Shown here in pieces: positions 1 through 11,960 of a DNA stretch of 64,000 nt; the first letter of the stretch is position 1, and the number at the start of each line of letters is the position of its first letter. Made by a program: the position numbers and the translations under genes. Location: assembly GCA_963680875.1 (NCBI GenBank), contig OY804589.1, forward strand, positions 28,808,962 through 28,872,961. Reading direction: 5' to 3'. The DNA comes from Bathymodiolus brooksi (taxonomy: Eukaryota > Mollusca > Bivalvia > Mytilida > Modiolidae). The notes below the pieces were generated by a model. That model saw only the letters and a program-made list of their open reading frames with translations, was not told the origin of the DNA and did not search any database.

Positions 1-2509
1 TTGTTAGAGAGTTGATCCATGTTTTGTTAGAGAGTTAACTCATGATTTGTTTGAGTGTTGACTCATGTTTTGTTTGAGTGTTGACTCATGGTTTGTTAGA
101 GAGTAGACCCATGTTTTGTTTGAGAGTTGACTCATGTTTTGTTAGAGAGTTGACTCATGTTTTGTTTGTGAGTTGACCCATGTTTTGTTTTAGAGTTGAC
201 CCATGTTTTGTTAGAGAGTTGACTCATGTTTTATTTGTGAGTTGATCCATGTTTTGTTTGAGAGTTAACCCATGTTTTGTTAGAGAGTTGACCCATGTTT
301 TGTTAGAGAGTTGACCCATATTTTGTTTGAGAGTTAACTCATGTTTTGTTTGTGAGTTGACCCATATTTTGTTTGAGAGTTGACTCATGTTTTGTTAGAG
401 AGTTGACTCATGTTTTGTTTGTGAGTTGAGCCATGTTTTGTTAGAGAGTTGACCCATGTTTTGTTAGAGAGTTGACTCATGTTTTGTTTGAGTGTTGACT
501 CATATTTTGTTAGAGTGTTGATTCATGTTTTGTTTGAGAGTTAACTCATGTTTTGTTAAAGAGTTGACTCATGTTTTGTTTGAGTGTTGACCCATGTTTT
601 GTTGGAGAGTTGACTCATGTTTTGTTTGAGAGTTGACTCATGTTTTGTTAGAGAGTTGACCCATGCTTTGTTAGAGAGTTGACTCATGTTTTGTTTGAGA
701 GTTGACTCATGTTTTGTTTGTGAGTTGGCCCATGTTTTGTTAGAGAGTTGACTCATGTTTTGTTTGAGAGTTGACCCATGTTTTTTTTAGAGAGTTGACC
801 CATGTTTTGTTAGAGAGTTGACTCATGTTTTGTTTGAGAGTTGACTCATGTTTTGTTTGAGAGTTAACTCATGTTTTGTTTGAAAATTGACCCATGTTTT
901 GTTAGAGAGTTGACTCATGTTTTGTTTGTGAGTTGACCCATGTTTTGTTTGAGAGTTAACTCATGTTTTGTTAGAGAGTTGACTCATGTTTTGTTTGTGA
1001 ATTGACACATGTTTTGTTTGACAGTTGACTCATGCTTTGTTTGTGAGTTGACCCATGCTTTGTTAGAGAGTAGACCCATGTTTTGTTAGAGAGTTGACTC
1101 ATGTTTTGTTTGTGAGTTGACCCATGTTTTGTTTGAGAGTTGACCCATGTTTTGTTAGAGAGTTGACTCATGTTTTGTTTGTGAGTTGACCCATGTTTTG
1201 TTAGAGAGTTGACCCATGTTTTGTGTGAGAGTTGACTCATGTTTTGTTTGTGAGTTGACCCATGTTTTGTTAGAGAGTTGACCCATGTTTTGTTTGAGAG
1301 TTGACTCATGTTTTGTTTGTGAGTTGACCCATGTTTTGTTTGAGAGTTGACCCATGTTTTGTTAGAGAGTTGACCCATGTTTTGTGTGAGAGTTGACTCA
1401 TGTTTTGTTTGAGAGTTGACTCATGCTTTGTTTGTGAGTTGACCCATGCTTTGTTTGTGAGTTGAACCATGCTTTGTTAGAGAGTAGACCCATGTTTTGT
1501 TAGAGAGTTGACTCATGTTTTGTTTGTGAGTTGACCCATGTTTTGTTTGAGAGTTGACACATGCTTTGTTTGTGAGTTGACCCATGTTTTTTTTAGAGAG
1601 TTGACCCATGTTTTGTTAGAGAGTTGACCCATGTTTTGTGTGAGAGTTGACTCATGTTTTGTTTGTGAGTTGACCCATGTTTTGTTAGAGAGTTGACTCA
1701 TGTTTTGTTAGAGAGTTGACCCATATTTTGTTTGTGAGATGACCCATGTTTTGTTAGAGAGTTGACCTATGTTTTGTTAGAGAGTTGACCCATGTTTTGT
1801 TTGAGAGTTAACTCATGTTTTGTTAGAGAGTTGACTCATGTTTTGTTTGTGAGTTGACCCATGTTTTGTTAGAGAGTTGACCCATGTTTTGTTAGAGAGT
1901 TGACCCATGTTTTGTTTGTGAGTTGACCCATGTTTTGTTAGAGAGTTGACCCATGTTTTGTTAGAAAGTTGACCCATGTTTTGTTTGTGAGTTGACTCAT
2001 GATTTGTTTGAGAGTTGACTCATGTTTTGTTTGAGTGTTGACTCATGTTTTGTAAGAGAGTAGACCCATGTTTTGCTTGAGAGTTGACTCATGTTTTGTT
2101 AGAGAGTTGACTCATGTTTTGTTAGAGAGTTGACCCATGTTTTGTTAGAAAGTTGACTCATGTTTTGTTTGTGAGTTGACCCATGTTTTGTTTGAGAGTT
2201 GACTCATGTTTTGTTAGAGAGTTGACCCATGTTTTGCTTGAGAGTTGACTCATGTTTTGTTAGAGAGTTGACCCATGTTTTGTTAGAGAGTTGACCCATG
2301 TTTTGTTTGAGAGTTGACTCATGTTTTGTTAGAGAGTTGACCCATGTTTTGTTAGAGAGTTGATTCATGTTTTGTTAGAGAGTTGACCCATGTTTTGTTA
2401 GAGAGTTGACTCATGTTTTGTTTGTGAGTTGACCCATGTTTTGTTTGAGTGTTGACTCATGTTTTGTTAGAGAGTTGACTCATGTTTTGCTTGAGAGTTG
2501 ACTCCTGTT
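1..2509. repeat. HOR region 1, copy 1 (left end cut by window)
   Basis: This copy begins at the window edge. It matches the third copy at a constant offset of 5292 bp through its first kilobase, then at 5315 bp (one extra monomer in copy 3) from about 1421 onward. The diagnostic order CATATTTTGTTAGAGTG then GTTGATTCATG lies near 504-535. Confidence 0.8.
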
Positions 2510-5292
2510 TTGTTAGAGAGTTGATCCATGTTTTGTTAGAGAGTTAACTCATGATTTGTTTGAGTGTTGACTCATGTTTTGTTTGAGTGTTGACTCATGA
2601 TTTGTTAGAGAGTAGACCCATGTTTTGTTTGAGAGTTGACCGATGTTTTGTTAGAGAGTTGACTCATGTTTTGTTTGTGAGTTGACCCATGTTTTGTTTT
2701 AGAGTTGACCCATGTTTTGTTAGAGAGTTGACTCATGTTTTATTTGTGAGTTGACCCATGTTTTGTTTGAGAGTTAACACATGTTTTGTTAGAGAGTTGA
2801 CCCATGTTTTGTTAGAGAGTTGACCCATATTTTGTTTGAGAGTTAACTCATGTTTTGTTTGTGAGTTGACCCATATTTTGTTTGAGAGTTGACTCATGTT
2901 TTGTTAGAGAGTTGACTCATGTTTTGTTTGTGAGTTGAGCCATGTTTTGTTAGAGAGTTGACCCATGTTTTGTTAGAGAGTTGACTCATGTTTTGTTTGC
3001 GTGTTGACTCATGTTTTGTTTGAGAGTTGACTCATGATTTTTTTGAGAGTTGACTCATGTTTTGTTTGAGAGTTGACTCATATTTTGTTAGAGTGTTGAT
3101 TCATGTTTTGTTTGAGAGTTAACTCATGTTTTGTTAGAGAGTTGACTCATGTTTTGTTTGAGTGTTGACCCATGTTTTGTTTGAGAGTTGACTCATGTTT
3201 TGTTTGAGAGTTGACTCATGTTTTGTTAGAGAGTTGACCCATGCTTTGTTAGAGAGTTGACCCATGTTTTGTTTGAGAGTTGACTCATGTTTTGTTTGTG
3301 AATTGGCCCATGTTTTGTTTGAGAGTTGACTCATGTTTTGTTAGAGAGTTGACTCATGTTTTGTTTGTGAGTTGACCCATGTTTTTTTTAGAGAGTTGAC
3401 CCATGTTTTGTTAGAGAGTTGACTCATGTTTTGTTTGAGAGTTGACTCATGTTTTGTTTGAGAGTTGACTCATGTTTTGTTTGAAAATTGACCCATGTTT
3501 TGTTAGAGAGTTGACTCATGTTTTGTTTGTGAGTTGACCCATGTTTTGTTTGAGAGTTAACTCATGTTTTGTTAGAGAGTTGACTCATGTTTTGTTTGTG
3601 AATTGACACATGTTTTGTTTGAGAGTTGACTCATGCTTTGTTTGTGAGTTGACCCATGCTTTGTTAGAGAGTAGACCCATGTTTTGTTAGAGAGTTGACT
3701 CATGTTTTGTTTGTGAGTTGAGCCATGTTTTGTTTAAGAGTTGACCCATGTTTTGTTAGAGAGTTGACTCATGTTTTGTTACAGAGTTGACCCATGTTTT
3801 GTTAGAGAGTTGACTCATGTTTTGTTTGTGAGTTGACCCATGTTTTGTTAGAGAGTTGACCCATGTTTTGTTTGAGAGTTGACTCATGTTTTGTTTGTGA
3901 GTTGACCCATGTTTTGTTTGAGAGTTGACCCATGTTTTGTTTGTGAGTTGACCCATGTTTTTTAGAGAGTTGACCCATGTTTTGTTAGAGAGTTGACCCA
4001 TGTTTTGTGTGAGAGTTGACTCATGTTTTGTTTGTGAGTTGACACATGTTTTGTTTGAGAGTTGACTCATGCTTTGTTTGTGAGTTGACCCATGCTTTGT
4101 TTGTGAGTTGACCCATGCTTTGTTAGAGAGTAGACCCATGTTTTGTTAGAGAGTTGACTCATGTATTGTTTGTGAGTTGACCCATGTTTTGTTTGAGAGT
4201 TGACCCATGTTTTGTTAGAGAGTTGACTCATGTTTTGTTACAGAGTTGACCCATGTTTTGTTTGAGAGTTGACTCATCTTTTGTTTGTGAGTTGACCCAT
4301 GTTTTTTTAGAGAGTTGACCCATGTTTTGTTAGAGAGTTGACCCATGTTTTGTGTGAGAGTTGACCCATGTTTTGTTTGTGAGTTGACTCATGTTTTGTT
4401 AGAGAGTTGACCCATGTTTTGTTTGTGAGTTGACTCATGTTTTGTTAGAGAGTTGACCTATGTTTTGTTAGAGAGTTGACCCATGTTTTGTTTGAGAGTT
4501 AACTCATGTTTTGTTAGAGAGTTGACTCATGTTTTGTTTGTGAGTTGACACATGTTTTGTTTGAGAGTTGACTCATGCTTTGTTTGTGAGTTGACCCATG
4601 CTTTGTTAGAGAGTAGACCCATGTTTTGTTAGAGAGTTGACTCATGTTTTGTTTGTGAGTTGACCCATGTTTTGTTTGAGAGTTGACCCATGTTTTGTTA
4701 GAGAGTTGACCCATGTTTTGTTAGAGAGTTGACCCATGTTTTGTTAGAGAGTTGACCCATGTTTTGTTAGAGAGTAGACTCATGTTTTGTTTGAGAGTTG
4801 ACTCATGGTTTGTTAGAGAGTTGACCCATGTTTTGTTTGAGAGTTGACTCATGTTTTGTTTGTGAGTTGACCCATGTTTTGTTTGAGAGTTGACTCATGT
4901 TTTGTTTGTGAGTTGACCCATGTTTTGTTAGAGAGTTGACCCATGTTTTGTTAGAGAGTTGACCCATGTTTTGTGTGAGAGTTGACTCATGTTTTGTTTG
5001 TGAGTTGACCCATGTTTTGTTAGAGAGTTGACCCATGTTTTGTTAGAGAGTTGACCCATGTTTTGTTTGTGAGTTGACTCATGATTTGTTTGAGAGTTGA
5101 CTCATGTTTTGTTTGAGTGTTGACCCATGTTTTGTTAGAGAGTTGACTCATGTTTTGTTAGAGAGTTGACCCATGTTTTGTTAGAGAGTTGACTCATGTT
5201 TTGTTTGTGAGTTGACCCATGTTTTGTTTGAGTGTTGACTCATGTTTTGTTAGAGAGTTGACTCATGTTTTGCTTGAGAGTTGACTCATGTT
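2510..5292. repeat. HOR region 1, copy 2
   Basis: The order follows copy 1 at offset 2509 and then at 2578 after about 3000. The 69-bp difference is three extra monomers near 3000-3070, including a CATGATTTTTTTGAG variant. Further right the copy has its own arrangement, with repeated CATGCTTTG and TTACAGAG monomers around 3640-4300. It is more diverged from copies 1 and 3 than they are from each other. Confidence 0.75.
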
Positions 5293-7527
5293 TTGTTAGA
5301 GAGTTGATCCATGTTTTGTTAGAGAGTTAACTCATGATTTGTTTGAGTGTTGACTCATGTTTTGTTTGAGTGTTGACTCATGGTTTGTTAGAGAGTAGAC
5401 CCATGTTTTGTTTGAGAGTTGACTCATGTTTTGTTAGAGAGTTGACTCATGTTTTGTTTGTGAGTTGACCCATGTTTTGTTTTAGAGTTGACCCATGTTT
5501 TGTTAGAGAGTTGACTCATGTTTTATTTGTGAGTTGATCCATGTTTTGTTTGAGAGTTAACCCATGTTTTGTTAGAGAGTTGACCCATGTTTTGTTAGAG
5601 AGTTGACCCATATTTTGTTTGAGAGTTAACTCATGTTTTGTTTGTGAGTTGACCCATATTTTGTTTGAGAGTTGACTCATGTTTTGTTAGAGAGTTGACT
5701 CATGTTTTGTTTGTGAGTTGAGCCATGTTTTGTTAGAGAGTTGACCCATGTTTTGTTAGAGAGTTGACTCATGTTTTGTTTGAGTGTTGACTCATATTTT
5801 GTTAGAGTGTTGATTCATGTTTTGTTTGAGAGTTAACTCATGTTTTGTTAAAGAGTTGACTCATGTTTTGTTTGAGTGTTGACCCATGTTTTGTTGGAGA
5901 GTTGACTCATGTTTTGTTTGAGAGTTGACTCATGTTTTGTTAGAGAGTTGACCCATGCTTTGTTAGAGAGTTGACTCATGTTTTGTTTGAGAGTTGACTC
6001 ATGTTTTGTTTGTGAGTTGGCCCATGTTTTGTTAGAGAGTTGACTCATGTTTTGTTTGTGAGTTGACCCATGTTTTTTTTAGAGAGTTGACCCATGTTTT
6101 GTTAGAGAGTTGACTCATGTTTTGTTTGAGAGTTGACTCATGTTTTGTTTGAGAGTTAACTCATGTTTTGTTTGAAAATTGACCCATGTTTTGTTAGAGA
6201 GTTGACTCATGTTTTGTTTGTGAGTTGACCCATGTTTTGTTTGAGAGTTAACTCATGTTTTGTTAGAGAGTTGACTCATGTTTTGTTTGTGAATTGACAC
6301 ATGTTTTGTTTGACAGTTGACTCATGCTTTGTTTGTGAGTTGACCCATGCTTTGTTAGAGAGTAGACCCATGTTTTGTTAGAGAGTTGACTCATGTTTTG
6401 TTTGTGAGTTGACCCATGTTTTGTTTGAGAGTTGACCCATGTTTTGTTAGAGAGTTGACTTATGTTTTGTTACAGAGTTGACCCATGTTTTGTTAGAGAG
6501 TTGACTCATGTTTTGTTTGTGAGTTGACCCATGTTTTGTTAGAGAGTTGACCCATGTTTTGTTTGAGAGTTGACTCATGTTTTGTTTGTGAGTTGACCCA
6601 TGTTTTGTTTGAGAGTTGACTCATGTTTTGTTTGTGAGTTGACCCATGTTTTTTTAGAGAGTTGACCCATGTTTTGTTAGAGAGTTGACCCATGTTTTGT
6701 GTGAGAGTTGACTCATGTTTTGTTTGAGAGTTGACTCATGCTTTGTTTGTGAGTTGACCCATGCTTTGTTTGTGAGTTGAACCATGCTTTGTTAGAGAGT
6801 AGACCCATGTTTTGTTAGAGAGTTGACTCATGTTTTGTTTGTGAGTTGACCCATGTTTTGTTTGAGAGTTGACACATGCTTTGTTTGTGAGTTGACCCAT
6901 GTTTTTTTTAGAGAGTTGACCCATGTTTTGTTAGAGAGTTGACCCATGTTTTGTGTGAGAGTTGACTCATGTTTTGTTTGTGAGTTGACCCATGTTTTGT
7001 TAGAGAGTTGACTCATGTTTTGTTAGAGAGTTGACCCATATTTTGTTTGTGAGATGACCCATGTTTTGTTAGAGAGTTGACCTATGTTTTGTTAGAGAGT
7101 TGACCCATGTTTTGTTTGAGAGTTAACTCATGTTTTGTTAGAGAGTTGACTCATGTTTTGTTTGTGAGTTGACACATGTTTTGTTTGAGAGTTGACTCAT
7201 GCTTTGTTTGTGAGTTGACCCATGCTTTGTTAGAGAGTAGACCCATGTTTTGTTAGAGAGTTGACTCATGTTTTGTTTATGAGTTGACTCATGTTTTGTT
7301 AGAGAGTTGACCCATGTTTTGTTAGAGAGTTGACTCATGTTTTGTTACAGAGTTGACCCATGTTTTGTTAGAGAGTTGACTCATGTTTTGTTTGTGAGTT
7401 GACCCATGTTTTGTTAGAGAGTTGACCCATGTTTTGTTTGTGAGTTGACTCATGTTTTGTTTGTGAGTTGACCCATGTTTTGTTTGAGAGTTGACTCATG
7501 TTTTGTTTGTGAGTTGACCCATGTTTT
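5293..7527. repeat. HOR region 1, copy 3 (truncated at right)
   Basis: Over its first kilobase this copy is almost base-for-base copy 1 shifted by 5292 bp. One visible change is a TTTGAGAG monomer near 769 that is TTTGTGAG near 6061. Around 6460-6700 the order differs, with a net gain of one monomer. From about 7135 it instead follows the second copy near 4511, so it looks like a recombinant. Confidence 0.8.
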
Positions 7528-9661
7528 GTTACAGAGTTGACCCATGTTTTGTGTGAGAGTTGACTCATGTTTTGTTTGTGAGTTGACCCATGTTTTGTTA
7601 GAGAGTTGACTCATGTTTTGTTAGAGAGTTGACCCATGTTTTGTTTGTGAGTTGACCCATGTTTTGTTAGAGAGTTGACCTATGTTTTGTTAGAGAGTTG
7701 ACCCATGTTTTGTTTGAGAGTTGACTCATGTTTTGTTAGAGTTGACCCATGTTTTGTTAGAGAGTTGACTCATGTTTTGTGAGAGAGTTGACCCATGTTT
7801 TGTTAGAGAGTTGACTCATGTTTTGTTTGTGAGATGACCCATGTTTTGTTTGAGTGTTGACTCATGTTTTGTTAGAGAGTTGACCCATGTTTTGCTTGAG
7901 AGTTGACTCATGTTTTGTTAGAGAGTTGACCCATGTTTTGTTAGAGAGTTGACTCATGATTTGTTTGAGCGTTGACTCATGATTTGTTAGAGAGTAGACC
8001 CATGTTTTGTTTGAGAGTTGACCCATGTTTTGTTTGAGAGTTGACTCATGTTTTGTTAGAGAGTTGACCCATGTTTTGTTAGAGAGTTAACTCATGATTT
8101 GTTTGAGTGTTGACTCATGTTTTGTTTGAGTGTTGACTCATGATTTGTTAGAGAGTAGACCCATGTTTTGTTTGAGAGTTAACCGATGTTTTGTTAGAGA
8201 GTTGACTCATGTTTTGTTTGTGAGTTGACCCATGTTTTGTTTTAGAGTTGACCCATGTTTTGTTAGAGAGTTGACTCATGTTTTGTTTGTGAGTTGACCC
8301 ATGTTTTGTTAGAGAGTTGACCCATGTTTTGTTAGAGAGCTGACTCATGCTTTGTTTGAGAGTTGACCCATGTTTGTTTGAGAGTTGATTCATGTTTTGT
8401 TTGAAAATTGATCCATGTTTTGTTAGAGAGTTGTCTCATGTTTTGTTTGTGAGTTGATCCATGTTTTGTTTGAAAGTTGACCCATGTTTTGTTAGAGAGT
8501 TGACTCATGTTTTGTTTGTGAGTTGACCCATGTTTTGTTTGAGAGTTGACCCATGTTTTGTTAGAGAGTTGACTCATGTTTTGTTTGTGAGTTGACCCAT
8601 GTTTTGTTAGAGAGTTGACCCATGTTTTGTTAGAGTTGACTCATGTTTTGTTTGAGAGTTGACCCATGTTTTGTTTGAGAGTTGACTCATGTTTTGTTTG
8701 AAAATTGTTCCATGTTTTGTTAGAGAGTTGACTCATGTTTTGTTTGTGAGTTGACTCATGTTTTGTTTGAAAGTTGACCCATGTTTTGTTAGAGAGTTGA
8801 CTCATGTTTTGTTTGAAAATTGACCAATGTTTTGCTAGAGAGTTGACTCATGTTTTGTTTGTGAGTTGACCCATGTTTTGTTTGAGAGTTGACCCATGTT
8901 TTGTTTGAGAGTTGACCCATGTTTTGTTAGAGAGTTGACCCATGTTTTGTTAGAGAGTTGACTCATGTTTTGTTTGAGTGTTGACTCATGTTTTGTTTGA
9001 GAGTTGACTCATGATTTGTTTGAGAGTTGACTCATGTTTTGTTTGAGAGTTGAATCATATTTTGTTAGAGTGTTGATTCATGTTTTGTTTGAGAGTTAAC
9101 TCATGTTTTGTTAGGGAGTTGACTCATGTTTTGTTTGAGTGTTGACCCATGTTTTGTTAGAGAGTTGACCCATGTTTTGTTAGAGAGTTGACTCATGTTT
9201 TGTTTGAGAGTTGACTCATGTTTTGTTAGAGAGTTGACCCATGTTTTGTTAGAGAGTTGACGCATGTTTTGTTTGAGAGTTGACTCATGTTTTGTTTGTG
9301 AGTTGACCCATATTTTGTTTGAGAGTTGACTCATGTTTTGTTAGAGAGTTGACTCATGTTTTGTTTTTGAGTTGACCCATGTTTTGTTAGAGAGTTGACC
9401 CATGTTTTGTTAGAGAGTTGACTCATGTTTTGTTTGAGTGTTGACTCATGTTTTGTTTGAGAGTTGAATCATGATTTGTTTGAGAGTTGACTCATGTTTT
9501 GTTTGAGAGTTGACTCATATTTTGTTAGAGTGTTGATTCATGTTTTATTTGAGAGTTAACTCATGTTTTGTTAGAGAGTTGACTCATGTTTTGTTTGAGT
9601 GTTGACACATGTTTTGTTTGAGAGTTGACTCATGTTTTGTTTGTGAGTTGACCCATGTTTT
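7528..9661. repeat. 2134-bp HOR unit, copy 1
   Basis: This unit is repeated next door at a constant offset of 2134 bp. Matched landmarks are GTGTGAGAG at 7551/9685, GACCTATG at 7677/9811 and the 19-bp short monomer TAGAGTTGAC at 7737/9871. The run includes GTTAACCGATG (8178), several GAAAATTG monomers, GACCAATG next to TTTTGCTAG (about 8820), and a GTTTTTGAG monomer (about 9362). Because 2134 is not a multiple of 23, short monomers are needed to explain the length. Confidence 0.88.
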
Positions 9662-11795
9662 GTTAGAGAGTTGACCCATGTTTTGTGTGAGAGTTGACTC
9701 ATGTTTTGTTTGTCAGTTGACCCATGTTTTGTTAGAGAGTTGACTCATGTTTTGTTAGAGAGTTGACCCATGTTTTGTTTGTGAGTTGACCCATGTTTTG
9801 TTAGAGAGTTGACCTATGTTTTGTTAGAGAGTTGACCCATGTTTTGTTTGAGAGTTGACTCATGTTTTGTTAGAGTTGACCCATGTTTTGTTAGAGAGTT
9901 GACTCATGTTTTGTGAGAGAGTTGACCCATGTTTTGTTAGAGAGTTGACTCATGTTTTGTTTGTGAGATGACCCATGTTTTGTTTGAGTGTTGACTCATG
10001 TTTTGTTAGAGAGTTGACCCATGTTTTGCTTGAGAGTTGACTCATGTTTTGTTAGAGAGTTGACCCATGTTTTGTTAGAGAGTTGACTCATGATTTGTTT
10101 GAGCGTTGACTCATGATTTGTTAGAGAGTAGACCCATGTTTTGTTTGAGAGTTGACCCATGTTTTGTTTGAGAGTTGACTCATGTTTTGTTAGAGAGTTG
10201 ACCCATGTTTTGTTAGAGAGTTAACTCATGATTTGTTTGAGTGTTGACTCATGTTTTGTTTGAGTGTTGACTCATGATTTGTTAGAGAGTAGACCCATGT
10301 TTTGTTTGAGAGTTAACCGATGTTTTGTTAGAGAGTTGACTCATGTTTTGTTTGTGAGTTGACCCATGTTTTGTTTTAGAGTTGACCCATGTTTTGTTAG
10401 AGAGTTGACTCATGTTTTGTTTGTGAGTTGACCCATGTTTTGTTAGAGAGTTGACCCATGTTTTGTTAGAGAGCTGACTCATGCTTTGTTTGAGAGTTGA
10501 CCCATGTTTGCTTGAGAGTTGACTCATGTTTTGTTTGAAAATTGATCCATGTTTTGTTAGAGAGTTGTCTCATGTTTTGTTTGTGAGTTGACCCATGTTT
10601 TGTTTGAAAGTTGACCCATGTTTTGTTAGAGAGTTGACTCATGTTTTGTTTGTGAGTTGACCCATGTTTTGTTTGAGAGTTGACCCATGTTTTGTTAGAG
10701 AGTTGACTCATGTTTTGTTTGTGAGTTGACCCATGTTTTGTTAGAGAGTTGACCCATGTTTTGTTAGAGTTGACTCATGTTTTGTTTGAGAGTTGACCCA
10801 TGTTTTGTTTGAGAGTTGACTCATGTTTTGTTTGAAAATTGTTCCATGTTTTGTTAGAGAGTTGACTCATGTTTTGTTTGTGAGTTGACTCATGTTTTGT
10901 TTGAAAGTTGACCCATGTTTTGTTAGAGAGTTGACTCATGTTTTGTTTGAAAATTGACCAATGTTTTGCTAGAGAGTTGACTCATGTTTTGTTTGTGAGT
11001 TGACCCATGTTTTGTTTGAGAGTTGACCCATGTTTTGTTTGAGAGTTGACCCATGTTTTGTTAGAGAGTTGACCCATGTTTTGTTAGAGAGTTGACTCAT
11101 GTTTTGTTTGAGTGTTGACTCATGTTTTGTTTGAGAGTTGACTCATGATTTGTTTGAGAGTTGACTCATGTTTTGTTTGAGAGTTGAATCATATTTTGTT
11201 AGAGTGTTGATTCATGTTTTGTTTGAGAGTTAACTCATGTTTTGTTTGAGAGTTGACTCATGTTTTGTTTGAGTGTTGACCCATGTTTTGTTAGAGAGTT
11301 GACCCATGTTTTGTTAGAGAGTTGACTCATGTTTTGTTTGAGAGTTGACTCATGTTTTGTTAGAGAGTTGACCCATGTTTTGTTAGAGAGTTGACGCATG
11401 TTTTGTTTGAGAGTTGACTCATGTTTTGTTTGTGAGTTGACCCATATTTTGTTTGAGAGTTGACTCATGTTTTGTTAGAGAGTTGACTCATGTTTTGTTT
11501 TTGAGTTGACCCATGTTTTGTTAGAGAGTTGACCCATGTTTTGTTAGAGAGTTGACTCATGTTTTGTTTGAGTGTTGACTCATGTTTTGTTTGAGAGTTG
11601 AATCATGATTTGTTTGAGAGTTGACTCATGTTTTGTTTGAGAGTTGACTCATATTTTGTTAGAGTGTTGATTCATGTTTTATTTGAGAGTTAACTCATGT
11701 TTTGTTAGAGAGTTGACTCATGTTTTGTTTGAGTGTTGACACATGTTTTGTTTGAGAGTTGACTCATGTTTTGTTTGTGAGTTGACCCATGTTTT
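9662..11795. repeat. 2134-bp HOR unit, copy 2
   Basis: This is a near-identical tandem copy of the preceding unit. Differences I could see include TTACAGAG at 7529 against TTAGAGAG at 9663, GTTGATTCATG near 8387 against GTTGACTCATG, CATGTTTGTTTG against CATGTTTGCTTG near 10503, GTTGATCCATG near 8453 against GTTGACCCATG, and TTAGGGAG near 9110 against TTTGAGAG. The constant offset means no net monomer gain or loss between the copies. Confidence 0.88.
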
Positions 11796-11960
11796 GTTAG
11801 AGAGTTGACCCATGTTTTGTGTGAGAGTTGACTCATGTTTTGTTTGTCAGTTGACCCATGTTTTGTTAGAGAGTTGACTCATGTTTTGTTAGAGAGTTGA
11901 CCCATGTTTTGTTTGTGAGTTGACCCATGTTTTGTTAGAGAGTTGACCTATGTTTTGTTA
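11796..11960. repeat. Start of a third 2134-bp unit (truncated)
   Basis: GTGTGAGAG at 11819 and GACCTATG near 11945 keep the 2134-bp spacing. The short monomer that should follow is absent, and the sequence passes directly into GAAAATTG-type monomers of region 3. The junction is therefore a recombination point within about 30 bp of 11960. Confidence 0.75.

Larger units (their letters stand above)
1..7527. repeat. HOR region 1 (about 2.5-2.8 kb units)
   Basis: Three successive copies of one variant order are visible. The anchor GTTGATCCATG, followed one monomer later by GTTAACTCATGATTTG, falls at 11, 2520 and 5303. The spacings are 2509 and 2783 bp. The third copy stops matching near 7.2-7.5 kb, where it switches to the order seen near 4514 in the second copy (offset 2624) and then to the 2134-bp unit of the next region. 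Exact edges are uncertain by about 100 bp. Confidence 0.85.

Noticed and set aside
971..1378. Longest minus-strand open frame, 135 codons, with a 23-residue internal repeat
   Set aside because: It is one of many equivalent frames generated by a stop-free 23-bp variant. The same peptide is read in all three frames elsewhere, ends are set by chance placement of TTAG monomers, and no promoter, splice or polyadenylation context exists. Not annotated as a gene.
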